NCBI GenBank assembly: GCA_947464275.1
Contig: CANHVU010000004.1
Span: 98,195 to 162,194, forward strand
Origin: Bacteroidota bacterium
GTDB lineage: Bacteria > Bacteroidota > Bacteroidia > UKL13-3
Direction: 5' to 3'
Length of the DNA: 64,000 nt
Position 1 is the first letter of the stretch. Each line of letters opens with the position of its first letter. A program made the translations under genes and the position numbers. The notes beneath the pieces were generated by a model. The model was not told the origin of the DNA and made no database searches. It worked only from the letters and a program-made list of their open reading frames with translations. Positions 63,672-64,000 of the stretch are shown here, one piece after another.

Positions 63672-63679
63672 CAATAATA
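63672..63679 (-). promoter_or_regulatory. -7-like box four bases upstream of accA
   Basis: The minus strand reads TATTATTG then CAGT then ATG. One base off TAnnTTTG, with TTG 22 bases upstream. The spacing to the ATG is identical to that in the helicase and bshB1 genes. Confidence 0.4.
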
Positions 63680-63769
63680 CTAAGGCTGAACTAAGTTTTA
63701 ACAAAATAATTTTATTTAGCTGTTTATCAGTGCATATTTTATAATAATATACTTTTTTCTCTGTAGCAC

Positions 63770-63799
63770 TTGACAAATCGATTAATCGCTCTATATTTG
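63770..63799 (+). promoter_or_regulatory. Promoter of the tRNA-Asp/tRNA-Arg unit
   Basis: TTG (63770-63772), exactly 19 bases, then TATATTTG (63792-63799). This is a textbook Bacteroidota sigma-A promoter (TTG-N19-TAnnTTTG), about 45 bases before the first tRNA. Confidence 0.85.
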
Positions 63800-63844
63800 C
63801 ACCACTTTAAAACGAAGAAATGTTTTAAAAGTTCTTTAAAAAAC

Positions 63845-63918
63845 GGTGTGGTAGTTCAGTTGGTTAGAATACCTGCCTGTCACGCAGGGGGTCGCGGGTT
63901 CGAGTCCCGTCCGCACCG
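63845..63918 (+). tRNA. tRNA-Asp (anticodon GTC)
   Basis: 74 bases folding as a cloverleaf. Acceptor GGTGTGG pairs with CCGCACC (one G-U). Anticodon stem CCTGC / GCAGG holds loop CTGTCAC, with GTC in the centre. T-arm GCGGG-TTCGAGT-CCCGT. Discriminator G; the CCA end is not encoded. Confidence 0.97.
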
Positions 63919-63924
63919 CATTTT

Positions 63925-63998
63925 GGTTTCGTAGCTCAATTGAATAGAGCATCTCACTACGGATGAGAAGGTTCAAGGTTTGAATCCTTGCGAGACCA
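63925..63998 (+). tRNA. tRNA-Arg (anticodon ACG)
   Basis: 74 bases, six bases after tRNA-Asp. Acceptor GGTTTCG pairs with CGAGACC (one T-G). Anticodon stem TCTCA / TGAGA holds loop CTACGGA, with ACG in the centre. T-arm CAAGG-TTTGAAT-CCTTG. Discriminator A at 63998; the window ends two bases later. A34 would be deaminated to inosine by TadA. Confidence 0.95.
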
Positions 63999-64000
63999 CT

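Overview
This window is a chromosomal segment from a member of the phylum Bacteroidota. It is AT-rich. Two proteins end in a type IX secretion (T9SS) C-terminal domain. It also has bacillithiol biosynthesis (BshB1), DUF4175, DUF6580 and SusC-era TonB biology, and Bacteroidota-type promoters with a TAnnTTTG -7 box, clearest in front of the tRNA-Asp gene. I cannot place it below phylum or class from the sequence alone. Most genes are ordinary core genes: gyrA, ftsK, truB, alaS, rsmG, accA, ppk1, an M16 protease, an M23 peptidase, hppD/hmgA and two tRNAs.

Layout. 1-3.9 kb: an LptF/LptG-type permease (cut by the window edge) translationally coupled to a GT4 glycosyltransferase, a small zinc-ribbon membrane protein and a PagL-like lipid A deacylase; this is an outer-membrane/envelope group. 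3.9-11.3 kb: an accessory stretch made of two blocks of composite dispersed repeats (3.95-5.24 and 8.56-9.27 kb). The blocks flank a hemoglobin/heme-type TonB receptor with a coupled membrane protein. Immediately next to the second block is a two-gene unit encoding an HNH nuclease and a methyltransferase fused to a HIT domain. 11.6-15 kb: a very large lysine/glutamate-rich DUF4175 protein. 15.2-23.1 kb (minus strand): MBL hydrolase, truB, ftsK, a small orphan, gyrA. 23.3-38 kb: M16 protease, DUF6580, ppk1 with a WD40 protein, rsmG, an orphan ABC ATPase, a DbpA-like helicase, a T9SS cargo, an M23 peptidase and alaS.

38.1-43.1 kb (minus strand): a bshB1-GT2-YkgJ operon and the homogentisate pathway pair hmgA-hppD. 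43.3-44.7 kb: three small orphan genes, one Imm32-like. 44.8-47.9 kb: a LysR regulator divergent from a small membrane ORF, a DUF6671 protein and an SbtA-family sodium/bicarbonate permease. This looks like an inorganic-carbon uptake locus. 48-53 kb: a secreted orphan and a tight operon of a PAS/GAF histidine kinase, DUF3820 and an RluE-like pseudouridine synthase. 53-60.8 kb: a 2419-residue T9SS adhesin (DUF11, SdrD-B, about 12 PKD modules) behind a small secreted protein. 61.7-64 kb: an enolase-superfamily dipeptide epimerase, accA, tRNA-Asp and tRNA-Arg.

The best candidates for something undescribed are the HNH + methyltransferase-HIT pair beside the repeat arrays, the LysR/small-TM/DUF6671/SbtA locus, and the composite repeat family itself. 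Related low-complexity sequence appears to have entered the alaS coding region. All functional statements are from reading motifs; no searches were run.
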